64,000 nt of DNA from Rana temporaria (GCF_905171775.1 NC_053499.1:23665686-23729685), one strand, 5' to 3'; shown: positions 58,401-64,000, numbered from the stretch's first letter. Numbers and translations: made by a program. Notes: generated by a model from the letters alone, not told the origin.

Positions 58401-60078
58401 ACATTTGACATGTAATTTTTTGGGGGGGGGGGGGGAGTGGGGGCTTCTGTCCCACTTCCTACTTCCACCTACAGGCCGCCTAGGTGACTCCTCCTCTGCC
58501 TCTAGGCGGCCCCTTCCTCTAGGCGATCTCCTGGGACACGTGACAGGTCCCAGTAGATCGCCTGTCCATTCCGGGAGCGCAGCGTGACTCGCACATGCGC
58601 AGTGCGTGCCCAGCCGTAAAGCTGAAAGCAGTCATGGCCAGATGCCCAGAATAGCAATGGAGGTGCAGAGGAGCGACGCTCCGGGCGGCCACTTCGCTGG
58701 ATCATGGAACAGGTAAATTGTCTGTTTTAAAAGTCAGCAGCTACACTTTTTGTAGCTGCTGACTTTTAATAAACATTAAAAAGGCTGGAACTCCGCTTTA
58801 AAAGAGAAGTATAGAATTAATTAAATCATTAAATAAAAAATTATACTCACTTAGGCGAATGCAGCATCAGTCCGATGCTGCTGCATCTGTCCCCCGCCAG
58901 GTCTCTAAGACTGAGAACAGAGTCTTCAGCCTGTAAAGAGCTGGTGACTGTCAGTGACCGGCTCTCTGCTCACCACTCACTGTAGAGCGGGGCTGTGGAG
59001 GAGACAGGAGCGGCTGGCTGAGAGGCTGAGCCAGCTGCCAGTCCAGGCAACTTGGTGGATCCTGACCATATGATCTGGATCTTTTCAGAGCCTGGAGCTG
59101 CTCTGGGATGTCAACTGACAGCGGGCTTAAGCTGAAAATGGGTCACAGGAGTACAAAAAAAACTGCACTCCTGTGATCCATAAAAGTACAGCCACAAACG
59201 TTTTTGCTATACTTCTCCTTTAATGTTGCAACAAAGCTGTAGCCTTTCTCTTCCAATATAAAGATTATTCAGGTGTCCTATTTTGGGCAAGGTCCATATT
59301 TTGGGGGATGTAAACTGTTAAGCTTATGCTTCTTATTAGTCATGCTACCCACCCATGCTACCTACCCAAACTGCTAGAATTTTGAAGAGAAAGACATTGA
59401 ACTCTGAGAAGTTTGTGTTCACTGGCATTTTTTGTGTCAGGACTACATTTCTCCAATGCACAAAAATCCTACACGTGCTCAGAAACAATTCGACGCATTC
59501 TCGGAATCATTAAACAGAATCATTCTCAGCTTAACGTAGTGTTGTACGTGACCACGTTCTTGACGTTCGGAATTTCCGACAACATTTGTGTGACCGTGTG
59601 TATGCAAGACAAGACTGAGCGAACAATTCTTTGGAAAAAAAGCCACGGTTTTGATGCCGGAATGTCCGATCGTGTGTACGCGGCATTAGAAAGGGGTTGG
59701 GAGCAACTCAAAATGTCCTCAAAGGGAAGCCGAGGGCAACTGAAAACATACTGCCATTGCCTTCCTGCACAATCACAAATGGTCTTCTGAAATCATACCT
59801 CATTCACAGGACCTGGCTACATACAATGGACTCCCCAATAAAGTTTGGAAAAAAGTAAAAGAGTTGCCCACAATAACCAATGAGATGCGTTTTCATGTTC
59901 AGATTGGCTGATAAAATCCCACTGGTTACTGTGCGGAAAATATACTTGTTCAGTCCCAGTTTTCATAAATCAGCCCCACTTTAGTGATGGTTTTACATTG
60001 AATACAGTACATACAAGGTCATGATTAACAGTCTTTTATGTTTTCTTTTACAGGGACACAGGTTCCAAGTTCCTGTAG
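31167..60078 (+). CDS. creb3l1: CREB3L1 (OASIS) bZIP transmembrane transcription factor, exons 2-12
   Basis: The joined coding exons are 31167-31380, 35452-35603, 36690-36765, 39214-39371, 39466-39615, 41649-41707, 42225-42293, 46482-46581, 52908-53034, 54994-55210 and 60054-60078. They total 1347 nt, or 448 codons plus TAG, with every phase matching across introns. In order the product shows an acidic N-terminal region (FFDDPPLLDRDALLDME), a VKQEQ patch, a Ser/Pro-rich region (TPPSSHSSDSDGSQSPRS), the block GYPIPTKLPLT next to the bZIP, the basic region, a leucine zipper, a transmembrane helix (VVVLCFILALGSMIP) and a luminal tail with RSRNLL. Family knowledge: CREB3L1 sits in the ER membrane; site-1 and site-2 proteases cleave it in the Golgi, and the N-terminal half then enters the nucleus to activate secretory and collagen genes. 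CREB3L2 was considered, but SDSDGSQSPRS, EFSSGSQTVK and SDALDEFSNELFNSFFDDP fit CREB3L1 better. The start exon is not in the window. Confidence 0.95.
31437..31499. repeat. (CA)n(TA)n(CA)n microsatellite
   Basis: Compound run ending directly at the left terminus of the Tc1-derived hairpin element at 31500. Confidence 0.95.
31500..32436 (-). mobile_element. Tc1-derived long-hairpin element in intron 2
   Basis: It starts CACTATATTATAAAAAGTAT and ends TTGGTAATATAGTG. Arms of about 370 bp (31500-31871 and 32069-32436) are inverted copies of the transposase 3' end and terminus. The 200-bp loop holds single-copy transposase sequence. Confidence 0.88.
31551..32168 (-). pseudogene. Tc1 transposase C-terminal half
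   Basis: The minus-strand frame shows FLFQHDYTPVHKARS (second catalytic Asp) and DWPAQSPDLNPIKHLWDKLQ, where the third catalytic Glu of NPIEHLW is Lys. It lacks the N-terminal DNA-binding half and the first Asp segment, so it cannot be active. The first residues of the frame come from the opposite hairpin arm and are not true protein. Confidence 0.85.
32437..33231. other. Intron 2, unassigned part
   Basis: No complete repeat is seen. Words near 32860-33070 (TGCATTTTATTGTCAATG and TTCAGGGCTTAGGTTC) hint at a further dispersed repeat. Confidence 0.35.
33232..33345. mobile_element. Fam-5 end fragment
   Basis: GCCTCATACACACGATCGGA is a Fam-5 terminus. The element breaks off before a right end. 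Confidence 0.55.
33370..33830 (+). pseudogene. L2/CR1/Rex-type LINE ORF2 C-terminus
   Basis: The frame encodes MNATARLIHLTNHS, LCQSLHWLPISQQIKFKTPT, ITYKAIHNSALSYI and ASPKLWSLIW. These match the conserved C-terminal block of L2/CR1-group ORF2 (NAAARL, LHWLPVxxRIxFK, TYKALHGxAPxYL, APKLWNxLP). It is truncated at both ends. Confidence 0.75.
33840..35451. other. Intron 2, distal part, unassigned
   Basis: No gene or complete repeat is seen up to the exon 3 acceptor. Confidence 0.4.
35452..35603 (+). CDS. creb3l1: creb3l1 exon 3
   Basis: A pyrimidine-rich acceptor (CTCCCTCTTAG) precedes it and GAG|GTGAGT follows. Its first two bases complete a Glu codon begun in exon 2, and it ends in phase 0. 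It encodes VWALEHELCSLLVKQEQ, the equivalent of the human WALGHKLCSIMVKQEQ segment, then a poorly conserved Pro/Gln-rich stretch. The Ala-rich run present in human is missing here. Confidence 0.92.
35858..36560. mobile_element. Fam-3 MITE interrupted by Fam-2, intron 3
   Basis: The left end is TTAA-AGGGGCTGTAAAGG. After the nested Fam-2 it resumes with TGCATTCTATGCATTAAG and ACTTACCTGAGG. The right terminus is not seen, so the end is approximate. Confidence 0.6.
35892..36371. mobile_element. Fam-2 hairpin MITE (copy 4), nested
   Basis: TTAA at 35888-35891 and 36372-36375; AGCGGGGGTTCACCCT and AGGGTGAACCCCCGCT. Excising it with one TTAA rebuilds the host arm CTATC-TTAA-TGCATTCTATGCATTAAG, itself a hairpin. 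Confidence 0.88.
36690..36765 (+). CDS. creb3l1: creb3l1 exon 4
   Basis: This short exon sits between TTATTATAG and CAAG|GTAAGT, entering in phase 0 and leaving one base. It encodes a segment with HIKVEPGVPNHLLNIPQ that aligns with the human VIKAEPLEVNQFLKV segment, a SUMO-like IKVEP motif (consensus psi-K-x-E). The sequence is more diverged than in neighbouring exons. Its place is fixed by phase with both neighbours. Confidence 0.88.
36855..37336. mobile_element. Fam-5 MITE, intron 4
   Basis: Words GGCAATTCCGACCGTGTGTA and TTCTGCTCGTGTGTACGGGG with GTCGGAATTTCCG repeats. The short open frame at 37186-37392 is shared in outline with the copy at 59466, but has no known domain. Confidence 0.6.
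37961..38815 (+). mobile_element. hAT-like non-autonomous element, intron 4
   Basis: Termini CAGTGGTTTTCAACC and GGTTGAGAACCACTG. The 8-bp duplication CTCTAGAT lies at 37953-37960 and 38816-38823. The interior is CT-rich (38160-38350) with no transposase frame. Confidence 0.88.
39214..39371 (+). CDS. creb3l1: creb3l1 exon 5 (Ser/Pro-rich)
   Basis: The acceptor is TTCTCCTAG. The donor is CAT|GTAGGT, chosen because the next exon resumes with the conserved Lys-Leu-Gln. The exon encodes PLTPPSSHSSDSDGSQSPRS, then ARSSHAISSSPLLTAPH, nearly identical to mammalian CREB3L1 and the strongest paralogue-specific signature in the gene. The intron that follows is only 94 bp. Confidence 0.95.
39466..39615 (+). 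CDS. creb3l1: creb3l1 exon 6 (bZIP-adjacent block, start of basic region)
   Basis: It is an exact 50-codon exon between GTTTAG and AAG|GTGAGG. It encodes KLQGTSGPLMLTEEERRTL, then VAEGYPIPTKLPLTKTEEK and SLKRVRRKIKNK. The YPIPTKLPLT block just before the bZIP is diagnostic of the CREB3/OASIS family, and the last residues start the DNA-contacting basic region. Confidence 0.97.
39616..41065. other. Intron 6, with a tandem duplication
   Basis: A block of about 110 bp occurs twice (40719-40829 and 40933-41041; shared words GATTGAAGGT, CCCTTAGTAGCTCAA, CCTATATGTGAG, GATGATGTAG). 39950-40110 is GC-rich with CCTGGCGCCGCGTG and a TGACGTCA at 40039-40046. The class is unknown. Confidence 0.45.
41066..41580. 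repeat. 28-bp minisatellite, intron 6
   Basis: The unit is close to GGATGTGTTGATGGGAGGTT plus ACGGGAAA. About 14 copies run to 41460, then decayed copies to 41580. It ends about 70 bp before exon 7. Confidence 0.92.
41649..41707 (+). CDS. creb3l1: creb3l1 exon 7 (basic region core)
   Basis: The acceptor is TGCTCCTCAG and the donor AA|GTGAGT, leaving two bases. It encodes ISAQESRRKKKEYVECLEK, the invariant DNA-contact core of the basic region (Asn just upstream, then SxxESRRKKKEY) and the first zipper leucine. A 28-bp minisatellite ends about 70 bp upstream of this exon. Confidence 0.97.
42225..42293 (+). CDS. creb3l1: creb3l1 exon 8 (leucine zipper)
   Basis: Acceptor TCCTATAG and donor AACAG|GTGAGG. 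One base completes Lys, and two bases are left for an Arg codon. It encodes VESFTSQNSELWKKVESLEN plus Ala-Asn, the middle heptads of the zipper. Confidence 0.96.
42294..42950. other. Intron 8, proximal part, unassigned
   Basis: No gene or repeat termini seen. Confidence 0.4.
43207..44140 (+). pseudogene. L1/Tx1-like LINE ORF2 C-terminal part, intron 8
   Basis: Frames give APLWHNPQLGEI, CWAEYGVKYAHQLFRD, RDKLIQFNYLQRIYYTPQRL, the CCHC-type motif CHRCRSAMRDFFHMVWQC, then LFCYTKKALALRWK, NKALPLYKMARGCP and KVWAGWLK. The largest open piece is 43282-43992. Frameshifts near 43280 and 43950 separate the three frames, so it is dead. Same strand as creb3l1. Confidence 0.85.
44141..44880. repeat. LINE tail and MITE-like sequence
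   Basis: 44213-44671 is bounded by GGGGTGTGCCTGGGCACA and GGTGCACACCCTAATGCC, weakly inverted. It is followed by AT-rich sequence with AATAAAATG and a short A run, possibly the LINE 3' tail. Confidence 0.4.
44926..45604. mobile_element. Fam-1 MITE (copy 5), intron 8
   Basis: Exact inverted termini GGGCCAGATTCAGGTAG and CTACCTGAATCTGGCCC. TTT at 44923-44925 and 45605-45607 is a possible 3-bp duplication. Confidence 0.85.
45605..46481. other. Intron 8, distal part, unassigned
   Basis: Nothing recognised apart from the exon 9 pyrimidine tract at its end. Confidence 0.4.
46482..46581 (+). CDS. creb3l1: creb3l1 exon 9 (end of zipper to membrane)
   Basis: Acceptor ATTTTCCTTAG and donor ATG|GTATGT, ending in phase 0. 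It encodes SLLQQLQKLQALVTGKV, a basic linker, and LAATQTGTCLM just before the transmembrane helix. The ATQTGTCLM motif is shared across CREB3L1 and CREB3L2. Confidence 0.96.
46955..47822. mobile_element. Long TIR element, intron 9
   Basis: CTAGCCATACAGTATACAAT and ATTGTATAATGTATGGCCAG are inverted. Inside are inverted words around CCAATCAGGAAGCAGATCCC. No transposase is seen. Confidence 0.6.
47886..48687 (+). mobile_element. hAT-like non-autonomous element (second copy), intron 9
   Basis: CAGTGGTTCTCAACC and GGTTGAGAACCACTG; duplication TCCTAGAT at 47878-47885 and 48688-48695. Same orientation and interior as the copy at 37961. Confidence 0.9.
48930..49985. repeat. 23-bp minisatellite with higher-order units, inside an inverted-end element
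   Basis: Ends carry TTTCGTTTTCGTCCGAA and TTCGGACGAAAACGAA in inverted form. The interior repeats TGTCTCTCTATGTCGAATCT plus TCA. A block with TCTGTCATTGAAGGCTTATG, GTGTCTGTCG and a poly(A) run recurs at about 49070, 49325 and 49546. Confidence 0.88.
49986..50617. other. Intron 9, unassigned part
   Basis: No repeat termini or gene seen. Confidence 0.4.
50618..50665. repeat. (TA)n(CA)n microsatellite next to Tc1
   Basis: About 13 TA and 10 CA units, abutting the Tc1 left end at 50666. Confidence 0.95.
50885..51139 (-). pseudogene. Tc1 transposase C-terminus
   Basis: Minus-strand frame with WPSQSPDLNPIQNMWQLLF, a Tc1 motif in which the catalytic Glu of NPIENxW is Gln. Then a typical LxxxxxEEWAK helix. 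It is an inactive relic of a different Tc1 lineage from those at 20163 and 31500. Confidence 0.82.
51358..51807. mobile_element. Fam-5 MITE nested in Tc1
   Basis: GTACACACGCTTGGAAATTT at left and CCGATCGTCTGTATGCGGGA at right, with GGAAATTCCGACCGTGTGTA inside. The host transposon resumes after it with TTCCTGTTCCTGCTGAAGAA. Confidence 0.65.
52409..52500. repeat. (TA)n with CA-rich tail
   Basis: About 25 TA units, then ACACACACATATACACACAC. Confidence 0.95.
52502..52650 (-). mobile_element. Fragment of the 31500-type Tc1
   Basis: TTACCAAAAGTATTG followed by GCAGCTATAACAGCTTCAAC matches 31511-31530 and then 31609 onward, skipping about 80 bp. It stops after the equivalent of 31725. A deletion derivative. 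Confidence 0.8.
52908..53034 (+). CDS. creb3l1: creb3l1 exon 10 (transmembrane helix)
   Basis: Acceptor CTCTCTGCAG and donor CAGA|GTAAGA. It encodes VVVLCFILALGSMIPSFPEF (predicted type II transmembrane helix) followed by SSGSQTVK and a short linker ending YTLSQ. The EFSSGSQTVK block after the membrane is CREB3L1-like. Proline and small residues within the helix suit site-2 protease cleavage; this is inference. Confidence 0.95.
53035..53555. other. Intron 10, proximal part, unassigned
   Basis: Nothing recognised. Confidence 0.4.
53560..53828. mobile_element. hAT-like MITE with CCAGCATTCTCAACC ends
   Basis: GGCCAGCATTCTCAACCTTT and CTAGTTGAGAATGGCTGG are inverted. The 101-codon frame across it is fortuitous. 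A distant relative lies at 57988-58275 (TTTCTTAACCAGG, AAAAAGGTTGAGAACGG). Confidence 0.55.
53829..54993. other. Intron 10, distal part, unassigned
   Basis: Interrupted frames only. It ends in the exon 11 acceptor. Confidence 0.35.
54994..55210 (+). CDS. creb3l1: creb3l1 exon 11 (luminal domain)
   Basis: The acceptor is TTTTGTCTTGCAG. The donor is taken as GAGG|GTGAGC, leaving two bases. It encodes IRSRNLLSYDEG, in which RNLL fits the site-1 protease consensus RxLx, then a hydrophilic luminal segment with one N-glycosylation sequon (NRT). The luminal part is diverged from human and shorter. If the intron is retained, the frame runs only one more residue to a TGA that overlaps the donor. Confidence 0.9.
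55211..55724. other. Intron 11, proximal part, unassigned
   Basis: Nothing recognised. Confidence 0.4.
55729..56236. mobile_element. Fam-3 MITE, intron 11
   Basis: TTAA at 55725-55728 and 56237-56240; AGGGGTTGTAAAGGTTC and CTTTACAACCCCT. It has an internal hairpin CACCTTAATGCATCC/TGCATTAAGGTG, ACTTACCTGAGC at 55827 and GGAGGTAAGT at 56174. Confidence 0.85.
56237..57195. mobile_element. Fam-8 element, intron 11
   Basis: TTAACCACTTAAG and CTTAACCGGTTAA ends, with the AT-rich core shared with 14690-15293. Its first TTAA is also the right TTAA of the preceding Fam-3. Confidence 0.7.
57196..58357. other. Intron 11, unassigned with hAT-like fragment
   Basis: 57988-58275 has weak hAT-like ends, and a (TA)n run is at 58188-58206. 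The rest is unrecognised. Confidence 0.35.
58358..58797. mobile_element. Fam-4 TTAA element (copy 3), intron 11
   Basis: TTCCGCTTTAAGCACTCC at left, GGAACTCCGCT-TTAA at right. The AAAAGTCAGCAGCTACACTT/TTTGTAGCTGCTGACTTTTA hairpin and ACAGGTAAATTGTC word are present. Confidence 0.65.
58802..59217. mobile_element. TTAA element with AGAGAAGTATAG ends
   Basis: AAGAGAAGTATAG at left and CTATACTTCTCCTTTAA at right. It shares the TTAA at 58798-58801 with the Fam-4 copy before it. Confidence 0.65.
59466..59689. mobile_element. Fam-5 right-half fragment, intron 11
   Basis: CTGAGCGAACAATTC, AATTTCCGACAACATTTGTG and TGTCCGATCGTGTGTACGCG match 37186-37335 and 51640-51800. Confidence 0.6.
60054..60078 (+). 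CDS. creb3l1: creb3l1 exon 12, last eight codons and stop
   Basis: The acceptor TTTTCTTTTACAG is strong. One base completes Gly, then DTGSKFL and TAG follow. Phase fits exon 11 exactly. The residues show only loose similarity to the human C-terminus (DLGPNTTIKLS), so this last join is less certain than the others. Confidence 0.72.
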
Positions 60079-60745
60079 GATTGGGATCAAAGGGAGAGGG
60101 ATCGAGAGCTGAGCACTACACATGGGGGGAGCAGGAGAAAAAAAAAGACGCCGGGATTTCTGGAATCAGAGACTGACAAATACATTGTAATCCCGGCACA
60201 ACTCTACTACAGCCCAGTACATACATATGGCGGCAGCACCATGGCATCCTGGTAACGTGTGCAGAGACTCGCTTATTATGGTGCTGTCACAGCTGCCTGG
60301 CGTGTGCCCGAGGCAACAAGTATGGAGGAAGAGATTGCTGCTTCTTCAGTACACCAAGCCGTGTGTATCTGCCAAGTTCTCCTTCTGCCTCCTTCTTTGG
60401 ATGACATCATCAAGAAACTTTAAAGGAAAGGTAGTTCCTATTTTTACCAAAACAGTTGCCCTCCCCCCTATATGTTGCCAGTAAATGACTTCTGACTGTC
60501 AACGTTGGAACACTACACCCCCCCCCCCCCCTGCTCTGCCCCTGGAGCCCTCTCTCAGCCCTCTCTGTCCCCTGTACAGACACCAACTTGGATCTCTGGA
60601 AAAGATTGGTTCCCTAAAACGCAAGCTTTTTACGCACTGGAGGCTCCTTACATCAATTTATACGCTTCTTCCTCTCATCTCCGCTCTGTGCCTGCTTCAG
60701 TCAAGCAAAATCATAAGAATAAAAAAAAAATTAGCATCAGCATTA
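60079..60745 (+). other. creb3l1: creb3l1 3' untranslated region
   Basis: The sequence after the TAG is mostly free of the MITE families seen elsewhere and contains an A-rich run, C-rich runs and no long frame. It ends at the likely cleavage region 15-30 bases past the AATAAA. The length is an inference from that signal. Confidence 0.65.
60718..60723 (+). terminator. creb3l1: Polyadenylation signal AATAAA for creb3l1
   Basis: A canonical AATAAA merges into an A run. A GT-rich stretch (CTCCTGTGTGAG, then GGTGGGGAGGGG) lies 25-60 bases downstream, as expected for cleavage-factor binding. A second AATAAA near 61127 is inside an unrelated repeat-like region and is the weaker candidate. Confidence 0.6.
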
Positions 60746-60789
60746 CGTCTCCTGTGTGAGTCACTGAAGGTGGGGAGGGGAGCGCAAGG

Positions 60790-61296
60790 CTAGCATGAAA
60801 CAGGTCAACATAGCTGAAAATGAAGAACCAAGGGACAGAGTGCTATGTATTATGAAGGAGGCTGCTAAGGGGAAGAGCAGCAATATTACGTAGGTGACCT
60901 AGCTGAGAAGGACAATCTGGGGCCCTCCAGCATGTGATGGACTATGATTCCCATCTCGCCCTTCCAGATCAGCCTGAGGAGGGCAATGATTGTATTTTTT
61001 TGGGGGGATTTCAGGCTTTTCAGCCTAGAGGTGAGATGTGGGGACTTATTGACCCCATTTCTCACTGTAAAGAGGACAAGTCATGCTTATTCCTATTACA
61101 AGGAATGTTTACATTCCTTGTAATTGGAATAAAAGTGATCAACAAAAAAAAAAGTAAAAAAAAAAAAGTGTCAAACTAGTAAAATAAAAGTAAAATTAGT
61201 AATAACATATATATATATTTTTTAAGTGCCCCTGTCCCTGTGTGCTTGCATGCAGAAAGCTAACGCATTCGTAAGTCACGCCCACATATATAAACG
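60790..61296. repeat. Intergenic repeat, left part, split by Fam-1
   Basis: CAAGGAATGTTTACATTCCTTG is a short palindrome at 61100-61121, followed by A-rich runs. The sequence up to AACG at 61296 continues beyond the Fam-1 insertion at 62012. Confidence 0.45.
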
Positions 61297-62008
61297 GGCC
61301 CGGATTCAGAAAGAAGATACGACGGCGTATCTCCTGATACGCCGTCGTATCTCGGAGTCCGGCGGTCGTATCTATGCGCCTGATTCATAGAATCAGGTTA
61401 CGCATAGATCTACCTAAGATCCGCCAGGTGTAAGTGACTTATACCGTCGGATCTTAGGCTGCAATATCACGCTGGCCGCTAGGTGGCGCTTCCGTTTGTA
61501 TACGCAAGGAATATGCAAATGAGGAGTTACGCCGATTCAGAAACGAACGAACGCCCAGTGATTTTTTTTTTCCGTCGTTTGCATTCGGCTTTTTCCGGCG
61601 TATAGTTACCCCTGCTATATGCGGCGTATCCTATGTTAAGTATGGCCGTCGTTCCCGCGCCGAGTTTTGAATTTTCTTAAGTCGTTTGCGAATAGGGATG
61701 GACGTAATTTACGTTCACGTCGAAACCAATGACGTCCTATCGACGTCATTTAGAGCAATGCACGCTGGGAAAATTTACAGACGGCACATGCGCAGTTCGT
61801 TCGGCGCGGGGACGCGCCTGATTTAAATTTTACACGCCCCCTAGCCACGGAATTTAAATTCCGCTGGGGGATTTACGATACGCCGCCGCAAGTTTACAGG
61901 CAAGTGCTTTCTGAATAAAGCACTTGCCTCAAAAACTTGCAGCGGCATAATGTAAATCAGATAGGTTACGCGGATCTAAAGATCCGCTAACCTATCTGAA
62001 TCTACCCC
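61297..62008. mobile_element. Fam-1 MITE (copy 6)
   Basis: GGGCCCGGATTCAG and CTGAATCTACCCC ends; ACG at 61294-61296 and 62009-62011. Terminal hairpin GATACGACGGCGTATC / GATACGCCGTCGTATC. Confidence 0.82.
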
Positions 62009-62348
62009 ACGGTGTTCAAATCACACATATGAGGTATCCCCACGAACGTTGGAGCGAGAGCAATAATTCTAGCCCAAGACTTCCTCTGTAACTCAAAAAA
62101 TGTAACCAGTAAAACATTTTAAAGCGTCACCTATGGGGATTTTTAAGTACAGAAGTTTGGCGCCATTTCATGAACGTGTGCAATTTTGAAGCGTGACATG
62201 CTAGATATCTATTTACTCCGCGTAACATCATTTTTCACATTATGCAAAAAAATTGGGCTAAATTTTATGTTTTTTTTATTTTTTAAACCATGAAACTGCA
62301 TGAGATAAAAAGTTACGACGACTTCCATTTTATTCTCTAGGGTCTCTG

Positions 62349-62411
<63 letters not shown>

Positions 62412-62470
62412 GTGTGGGGGTTTAATTTTCCAGCAAAAAAAAATTATGATTTTTACATTTAGTAGAGAAA
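62009..62470. repeat. Intergenic repeat, right part, with (TA)n
   Basis: Continuation of the split repeat (TGTTCAAATCACACATATGA, GGTATCCCC...). A (TA)30 run lies at 62349-62409. Confidence 0.55.
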
Positions 62471-63094
62471 TGTGAGAATTGGCCATGTGGCTAAAGAGAC
62501 CCTGTAACCAATTTAAAAGATTGGAGGTAAAAACACTGAAAATACATATTTTTAATTACTTGCAGTGTTTTTTCTTCCTATAAATTATTTTTTTAACTTG
62601 TAAATGTACCGTGAGCTTGCTAGAAAAAAAATTGACTACTCCAGGGAAATCAATTCTCTAGTGCAACTCCTCCCTTCCTTGCACATCACAGCCCTCTCTA
62701 CTTCTGGGAGTGTCTAATTACTGTCTGTGCTGGCCCAGCTTATCTTATTTCACCTCCCCATATAAGGTCATCGTCAACTGAGAGACAGCTCTGCCTCTGC
62801 TGGGGCTGCTGGCATCACATCCAATATGGCGACACCCAATAGCAGTCTCAGGGCTTTCGGATATCTACACAAGGGAGGTTTTTACAGGTAAATAATGTCT
62901 TAAATACATAAAATATAAATACAGTATATCCTTATGAGAAGGGTGTTGTTGAAATGAATGGTGTTGCTACAGGGTTTTTATTAAAGTAACTGTCCTGCTA
63001 AAAATTGAAGCGCCAACAACAGATGCTCCTGCAAAGAAGTAAATACTTACCACTGCCGATCCTGGCTATAATTATGAAAGAATGTCAATGACGT
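62471..63094. other. Unassigned intergenic stretch
   Basis: No gene seen. Confidence 0.4.
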
Positions 63095-63534
63095 CTCTTT
63101 AGAATCTGACACTTCTGGGAGTGGTAATCTCATGGTTCCCTGCTATGTTCAGTGGTTCCTCCTACCAAACCCCATGTTAATATCGGGAACATTGATACCA
63201 ATGATGCCACTTTACAGTCCGACACTTTGGGGGTTGGTGATCGCCTGGTTTCCTGCTGTGCTCATTGTCTTCTCCTACCAACCCTATGTTATTATAGCAG
63301 ATATTGATACCAATGATGCCACTTTACAGTCCGACACTTTGGGGGTTGGTGATCGCCTGGTTTCCTGCTGTGCTCATTGTCTTCTCCTACCAACCCTATG
63401 TTATTATAGCAGATATTGATACCAATGATGCCACTTTACAGTCCGACACTTCTGACAGTGGTGATCTTCTGGTTCCCTGCTATGCTCAGTGGTTCCTCCT
63501 ACCACCAAACTTTGTTATTATAGCGGACATTGAA
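63095..63534. repeat. 112-bp tandem repeat, about four copies
   Basis: ATTGATACCAATGATGCCAC recurs at spacing 112 (63303 and 63415), with further diverged copies on each side. The two central copies look identical. Frames through it are artefacts of the repeat. Confidence 0.92.
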
Positions 63535-63575
63535 GGTTTTTCTCGGAAAGTCCAACCGTGTGTACGAGGCATAAG
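63535..63575. mobile_element. Fam-5 terminal fragment
   Basis: TTTCTCGGAAAGTCCAACCG, TGTGTACGAGGC end only, directly after the tandem repeat. Confidence 0.5.
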
Positions 63576-64000
63576 TGTGTAGAGGTTGGGATTTAAAGTG
63601 ACTATGTCACTTTGCCCATTCAGGACCTCTTAAAGAAAACCTGAGGGAGTATGGATGCCGCCATTGATGTCCTTTATATCCGAAGATTTTAGTTGCTTGG
63701 CTGTCATGCCGTTTTATTCATTTTAGTGTTTTCCCAGTCACTTGAACCTGAATAAATACTAACCACTGAGCAAATATTCAGACTGAGTTCAAATGTCACC
63801 CTCATTTTCCTGATCTGCATGCTCGTTCCAGGTCAGTGACTCAGAAGGTATTAAAGCCAAAGCTATCCAGGCAGCTTGCATTTTCAGAAGTAGGTCAGCA
63901 ATCACAGCCTGTTTTTTTTTAATAAGGGTTTACTTTATTGTTTGCTGTTGGTTACTACTTTCTGCAGTTGGTTTATTGCCTTATTAAAGAAGTATTAATC
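63576..64000. other. Unassigned intergenic end of window
   Basis: Nothing recognised. Confidence 0.4.

Noticed and set aside
31167..60078. Assignment as CREB3L2 instead of CREB3L1
   Set aside because: The zipper and bZIP-adjacent block are shared, but SDSDGSQSPRS, VESFTSQNSELWKKV, EFSSGSQTVK and the FFDDP region fit CREB3L1. Only RSRNLL resembles CREB3L2.
63132..63582. Frames with repeated VIIADIDTNDATLQSDT
   Set aside because: They are the translation of a 112-bp tandem repeat; since 112 is not a multiple of 3, the frame is not preserved from unit to unit.
1..64000. tRNA, rRNA or snRNA genes
   Set aside because: I scanned for tRNA A/B-box-like pairs and familiar snRNA words and found none I could support without a structure search.

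Overview
The window is nuclear DNA of a vertebrate, most likely an anuran amphibian of the ranid type. The reasons are one recognisable multi-exon gene with GT-AG introns, very heavy loading with Tc1-like transposons and palindromic MITEs, several decayed LINE tails, and TA, TG and TCTA microsatellites. The ranid assignment rests on my recollection of these repeat types and is less certain than 'amphibian'.

The only host gene I can support is the bZIP, membrane-bound transcription factor CREB3L1 (OASIS), on the plus strand. Eleven coding exons lie between 31167 and 60078. Their reading phases join without conflict into 448 codons plus a stop. The first in-window exon begins at the residue where exon 2 of the mammalian gene is expected, so the start-codon exon should lie upstream of base 1; I did not find it in 1-31166. 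The exons carry in order: an acidic activation region, a serine/proline-rich segment, the conserved block next to the bZIP, the basic region, the leucine zipper, a transmembrane helix, a luminal site-1-protease-like motif and a short C-terminus. The 3' UTR ends near an AATAAA at 60718.

Layout: 1-31166 is non-coding, either upstream or intron 1, and is packed with nested repeats. 31167-60078 is the gene, with introns full of mobile elements. 60079 to about 60745 is 3' UTR. The rest to 64000 is intergenic repeats.

Repeat families named here: Fam-1 (termini GGGCCAGATTCA, about 700 bp, GC-rich palindromes); Fam-2 (TTAA-AGCGGGGGTTCACCC, about 500 bp hairpins); Fam-3 (TTAA-AGGGGTTGTAAAG); Fam-4 (TTAA elements with an AAAAGTCAGCAGCTAC internal hairpin); Fam-5 (termini with ACACACGACCG); Fam-6 (GGCCCCTTTCACA, TAA/TTA target duplications); Fam-7 (GGGATTGATTTACTAAA); Fam-8 (TTAACCACTTAAG); a hAT-like family (CAGTGGTTCTCAACC, 8-bp duplications); and four kinds of Tc1-like element, one of them folded into a long hairpin. 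No RNA genes, CRISPR arrays or bacterial features were seen. I found no novel multi-gene system. The most unusual signals are structural: long zero-spacer or short-spacer hairpins, chains of TTAA elements sharing target sites, and splice-donor octamers recurring inside MITE arms.
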